Source of the DNA: CAYJLW01 sp964370965
GTDB taxonomy: Bacteria; Actinomycetota; Acidimicrobiia; UBA2766
Length of the DNA stretch: 18,669 nucleotides
Assembly (NCBI GenBank): GCA_964370965.1
Contig: CAYJLW010000082.1
Coordinates: forward strand, 1 to 18,669
Direction of reading: 5' to 3'
The notes under the pieces are model-generated. The model was not told the origin of the DNA, did no database searches, and worked only from the letters and a program-made list of their open reading frames with translations. Below are positions 15,576 through 18,669 of the stretch, piece by piece. A program made the translations under genes and the position numbers. Numbering within the stretch: the stretch's first letter is position 1; each line of letters begins with the position of its first letter.

Positions 15576-16547
15576 GTGCGGGTCCACCTCGCCCTGCACG
15601 AATTCGTCGACGTCACGCGACAACGGGTCGGCATCTCGCGCAAGGAGCTCGCCGCCCGGATGGGTTGGCCACCGGGAACCCTGGACTCCTACCTGTTCCG
15701 GCTCCGCCACGGACGGACACCCACCCGGACCGAGCTCGACGCCCTCGCCGTCGGGCTCGCGGACCCGCGCTCGCCCTTCACGGCGGAGATGGTCCTGCGC
15801 CCCCACCTCTATGCCGCCGCCGGGATCACACCGACGCCCGAGGAGATCGCCGAGTTCGCCGCCCGTCACTTCCCGCACGCCTCCCAGGACCCGAACCCCT
15901 GCCTGCTCATGGACACGCGGGGCTTCGTGAGATGGGTGAGCCCGACCCTCGCCCGCCTGGTGGGGCGGATGGGCGGGCCGTCCCCGGAGGAGGTGACAGT
16001 GCGTGCCCACGCCTGGGTCCTGGGCGCCTCCGGGGCCGGTCGCGTCGAGCCCCTCGCCGTGGACAAGATCCTCGCCCGGGTCCCTGACCTCTTCGCCCTG
16101 CGGACCGGCCCGGTCTCCGCCCTCACCGACCTCACCCTGGAGCCGGTGCACATGATGGAGCTCTCGGTCGACCCCGGTTCGATAGCCCCCTTGCTGGCCG
16201 TTTCCGGTGAGGAGACGTCGGAGCCCGTTCTCGACGAGCTCGCGTGGGAACTGCGCTACATGGAGGGGCTCTGGCCGCGATTCCGGGCATCGACTTGGTA
16301 CGGGCCGATCGACCGCCGCCTCTGCGCCTTTCCTGCCTACCGCGAGGCGCTCCGCCGCTCGGGCACGGCCCCCCAGGACATGCGCCCCGACTTGCCCTCG
16401 CGCATGGACGCCACCGGCCTCATACAGACTGCGCTGGGGACGATCCTCTACTGCGACACCGCCCCGCTTCTGGATCCCCGCTTCGTCATGAGCCGCCTCA
16501 TCCCGGCCTCGGAGGGGATCTGGCGGGTCTGGCAGACGCTCGCGTAG
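15576..16547 (+). CDS. XRE-like HTH regulator with a PAS/MmyB-like sensor region
   Basis: A 323-aa protein, the only plus-strand gene. Residues about 11-63 (VTRQRVGISRKELAARMGWP then a LRHGRTPT wing and a helix) resemble an XRE-type helix-turn-helix. From about 107 (NPCLLMDTRGFVRWVSPTLA) the pattern recalls the ligand-binding region of MmyB-type regulators or a PAS fold, where a small molecule or lipid is sensed; the ligand is unknown. GTG start at 15576 with GGGAGGGA upstream. It is divergent from the giant gene across 177 bp, so regulation of that gene is likely by context. Its stop lies only 4 bp from the convergent prmC stop. The HTH is reasonably clear, the sensor assignment less so. Confidence 0.65.
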   Translation: MRVHLALHEFVDVTRQRVGISRKELAARMGWPPGTLDSYLFRLRHGRTPTRTELDALAVGLADPRSPFTAEMVLRPHLYAAAGITPTPEEIAEFAARHFPHASQDPNPCLLMDTRGFVRWVSPTLARLVGRMGGPSPEEVTVRAHAWVLGASGAGRVEPLAVDKILARVPDLFALRTGPVSALTDLTLEPVHMMELSVDPGSIAPLLAVSGEETSEPVLDELAWELRYMEGLWPRFRASTWYGPIDRRLCAFPAYREALRRSGTAPQDMRPDLPSRMDATGLIQTALGTILYCDTAPLLDPRFVMSRLIPASEGIWRVWQTLA

Positions 16548-16551
16548 CCCC

Positions 16552-17490
16552 TCACCCGCGGCAGACGAGCACGCGGTCACGTCCGGCGAGGTCGGGGCGG
16601 ACGTCGACGCCGGGCCAACCCGCCTGCGTCGCGACCGCCCCGGCCGCCTCACCCTGGGTGGCGCCGATCTCGCACACGAAGGCCCTCGCTCTGGAGCGGG
16701 ACTCCCTGGCGAGGAGGGCGACGTCGGCGAGCCCGTCCCCGCCCGCCGGCACGAGGGCACTGCGGGGGTCGTGGTCGCGCACCTCGGGCTCCAAGGACTC
16801 CCACTCGTCGGCGTCGACGTACGGCGGGTTGGAGACGACGAGGTCGAAGTCGCCCGGAGCCGACAGGTACCACCCCTGGTGGAGGACGACACCGGGTGCG
16901 AGGCGGGCGAGGTTCCGTTGCGCCCAGACGAGCGCCGGTTGCGCCCGCTCGGTGGCGTGCACCTCGGCGCCCGGCAGGGCGCGGGCAAGGGCGGCGGCGA
17001 GGACTCCCGTGCCGGTCCCGCAGTCGAGGACCCGGAGTCCCGCCCCTGGCGCACCGGGATCCCTCCCGGGGTCGCCGACCCGCTCGTCCCTGCGCCCTTC
17101 CGGGGAGTCCCTGGCGGCCACGTCCCGCGCCACCTCGATCGCCACGGTCGCGGCGACCTCGGTCTCGGGCCGGGGAACGAGCACACCGGGCCCCACCGCC
17201 ACTGCGAAGTCGAGGAACGCCGCCTCGCCCTCGATCCACTGCAGGGGCTCACGCGCCACGCGCCGGGCAACGAGGTCGTCGAGCCCAGGGACGCCCCGGT
17301 CGTCGCCGAGGGCCACGGCCCCGGCCCGGTCGCACCCGGCGGCGACCATGACGAGGCGGAGGGCGTCGACGTCGGGGGACGCCACCCCCGCCTCCCGCAG
17401 GCGTCGCTCGGCGTCGCGCAGGTTCACCCCCCCGGCCGCGCCGGCGGCTTCCCGGAAGTCACCACGACGCGCATCCTCCGGTCGCGCCAC
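16552..17490 (-). CDS. prmC: Release factor glutamine N5-methyltransferase
   Basis: SAM-dependent enzyme that methylates the glutamine of the GGQ motif in release factors, here most likely the product of adjacent prfA. The product is up to 312 aa. Motifs: EPLQWIEGEAAFLDF (81-95) and PRPETE (106-111) typical of PrmC, the SAM loop DCGTGTG (156-162), catalytic NPPYV (221-225), and the PRSALVPAGGDGL block (242-254). A Gly/Arg/Asp-rich stretch (about 124-150) lengthens the linker before the SAM loop. The start is uncertain: GTG at 17490 or GTG at 17427 (VNLRDAERRL); neither has a strong ribosome binding site. It lies 36 bp after prfA, probably in one transcript. Confidence 0.93.
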   Translation of the reverse strand: MARPEDARRGDFREAAGAAGGVNLRDAERRLREAGVASPDVDALRLVMVAAGCDRAGAVALGDDRGVPGLDDLVARRVAREPLQWIEGEAAFLDFAVAVGPGVLVPRPETEVAATVAIEVARDVAARDSPEGRRDERVGDPGRDPGAPGAGLRVLDCGTGTGVLAAALARALPGAEVHATERAQPALVWAQRNLARLAPGVVLHQGWYLSAPGDFDLVVSNPPYVDADEWESLEPEVRDHDPRSALVPAGGDGLADVALLARESRSRARAFVCEIGATQGEAAGAVATQAGWPGVDVRPDLAGRDRVLVCRG

Positions 17491-17526
17491 ACCCCGAAGG
17501 CGACGAGAGCGGGCAATGCTGCATCG

Positions 17527-18633
17527 CTACGCGGGCCCAGCCCCCTCGCCCACCTGCTCGCCCGCGGCGGCCAGCGCCGCGGCGCGGTCCTGGGCGGCGA
17601 GCTCGTCGACGAACCGGTCGAGCCTGCCGTCGAGCACCGAAGGGAGGTCGTGCACCGACACGCCGATGCGGTGGTCGGTGACCCGGTTCTGGGGGAAGTT
17701 GTAGGTGCGGATCTTCTCCGAGCGTTCGCCCGTGCCCACCTGTGAACGGCGGTCGGCGGAGATCTCGGCGGCCTGGCGTTCCTGCTCCACGCGGAGGAGG
17801 CGGGAGCGCAGGATCCGCATCGCCTTCTCCTTGTTCTGGAGCTGGCTCTTCTCGTCCTGGCAGGACACGACGAGCCCGGTGGGCTTGTGCGTGATGCGGA
17901 CGGCGGAGTCGGTGGTGTTCACGGACTGGCCGCCGGGACCGCTGGAGCGGAAGACGTCCACGTCGAGGTCGTTCGGGTCCACGGCGACGTCGACCTCCTC
18001 GGCCTCGGGGAGTACGGCCACCGTGGCCGTCGACGTGTGGATGCGCCCCGACGACTCCGTCTCGGGAACGCGCTGCACCCGGTGGGTGCCGCCCTCGAAC
18101 TTGAGGCGGGAGTAGGCGCCCCCGCCCCGCACTTCCAGGACGAGCTCCTTGAAGCCGCCCACCCCTATCGGAGAGCTGGAGAGGACGTCGGTCTTCCAGC
18201 GGCGGTCCTCCGCGTAGCGCGTGTACATGCGGGCGAGATCAGCGGCGAAGAGAGCGGCCTCGTCGCCGCCGGCGGCAGCGCGGATCTCCAGGATGACGTT
18301 GCGGTCGTCGTTCGGGTCCCGGGGCGCGAGGAGGTCGCGCAGCTCGGCGGCGAGTCGCTCGGCGTCCGCGCGGGCGGACTCCCCCTCGGAGGCGTAGAAC
18401 TCCCGCTCCTCCTCTGACGTGGCCCCGGCGGCGAGCTCGGCGGCGTCCCCCGCCGCCTCCTCGGCCGCCTCGTAGGCGTCGAGCACGCGCAGGACTGCAG
18501 TGAGCTCCGCGTGGCGCCTGCCGAGCGAGGCGAACGCCTGCGGGTCGCCGTGTACGGCGGGCGAGGCAAGCTGCGCCTCGACTTCGGCGGCGGCCCGGCG
18601 CATGTCGGCGAGGGCGTCGGGCAATTCGGCCAT
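17527..18633 (-). CDS. prfA: Peptide chain release factor 1
   Basis: Class I release factor that reads UAG and UAA in the ribosomal A site and triggers peptide release. The 368-aa product is normal in length. The stop-codon recognition tripeptide PxT is PET (190-192) in RVPETESSGRIHTS, and the catalytic GGQ is at 234-236 in SSGPGGQSVNTTDSAVRITH. The N-terminal domain is an Ala/Glu-rich helical region. ATG at 18633 is the family-like start (MAELPDALADM), though GGGAG directly abuts it, too close for a normal Shine-Dalgarno. It leads the minus-strand run with prmC. Confidence 0.97.
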   Translation of the reverse strand: MAELPDALADMRRAAAEVEAQLASPAVHGDPQAFASLGRRHAELTAVLRVLDAYEAAEEAAGDAAELAAGATSEEEREFYASEGESARADAERLAAELRDLLAPRDPNDDRNVILEIRAAAGGDEAALFAADLARMYTRYAEDRRWKTDVLSSSPIGVGGFKELVLEVRGGGAYSRLKFEGGTHRVQRVPETESSGRIHTSTATVAVLPEAEEVDVAVDPNDLDVDVFRSSGPGGQSVNTTDSAVRITHKPTGLVVSCQDEKSQLQNKEKAMRILRSRLLRVEQERQAAEISADRRSQVGTGERSEKIRTYNFPQNRVTDHRIGVSVHDLPSVLDGRLDRFVDELAAQDRAAALAAAGEQVGEGAGPA

Positions 18634-18650
18634 CTCCCGACCGTAGCACT

Positions 18651-18656
18651 GTTACA
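18651..18656 (-). promoter_or_regulatory. Weak -10-like hexamer before prfA
   Basis: TGTAAC on the minus strand matches TATAAT at 4 of 6 positions and lies 17 nt before the prfA ATG, which would give a leader of about 10 nt. Any -35 box would lie outside the window, so this is weak. Confidence 0.22.
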
Positions 18657-18669
18657 TTGCTCCGCAGCT

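Noticed and set aside
15399..17270. Upstream extension of the giant ORF to 17270 (3083 codons)
   Set aside because: It would overlap the regulator and most of prmC and is low-complexity. The TTG at 15398 has a good ribosome binding site and is followed by the signal peptide.

Overview
The window is very GC-rich and carries an actinobacterial-type housekeeping locus. Reading along the minus strand (right to left) the order is prfA, prmC, [insert], glyA, a wecA/tagO-type transferase, two small Fo-associated membrane proteins (AtpZ-like, AtpI-like), atpB, atpE, atpF, atpH, atpA. From memory, this matches the prfA-prmC-sua5-(glyA)-wecA-atpI-atpBEFHAGDC order of Streptomyces and Mycobacterium. I therefore infer an actinomycetote; the exact class cannot be told from the sequence (Acidimicrobiia or a relative is possible). 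GTG and TTG starts are common.

Layout. 1-175: a 55-bp direct repeat 117 bp apart, just downstream of atpA. 176-4997: ATP synthase genes with tight junctions (ATGA, TGATG and TTGA overlaps), interrupted by a repeat-bearing gap between atpB and atpE. 5128-6372: polyprenyl-phosphate sugar-1-phosphate transferase. 6405-6458: a perfect 54-bp palindrome. 6493-7761: glyA, preceded by a 257-bp leader with three hairpins and a doubtful 32-codon ORF. 8019-15398: one giant gene (2459 aa) for a secreted multidomain protein. 15399-15575: a divergent promoter region. 15576-16547: the only plus-strand gene, an HTH regulator. 16552-17490: prmC. 17527-18633: prfA. No gene-free stretch exceeds 300 bp.

How it fits together. 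prfA and prmC encode release factor 1 and the enzyme that methylates its GGQ glutamine. GlyA supplies one-carbon units. The transferase starts a cell-envelope glycan on a lipid carrier. The atp genes build the proton-driven ATP synthase (atpG, atpD and atpC would lie beyond the left edge).

The unusual part is the roughly 8.5-kb segment between prmC and glyA, where sua5/tsaC is normally found. It holds the giant secreted protein and a divergently transcribed regulator. The protein has a signal peptide, 14 PD40/TolB-like blades with EF-hand-like loops, a PKD domain, a duplicated two-cysteine module bracketing a ~540-residue helical region of no recognised family, and five C-terminal PKD-like modules with DxDGDG loops. 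This pair is the best candidate in the window for something undescribed.
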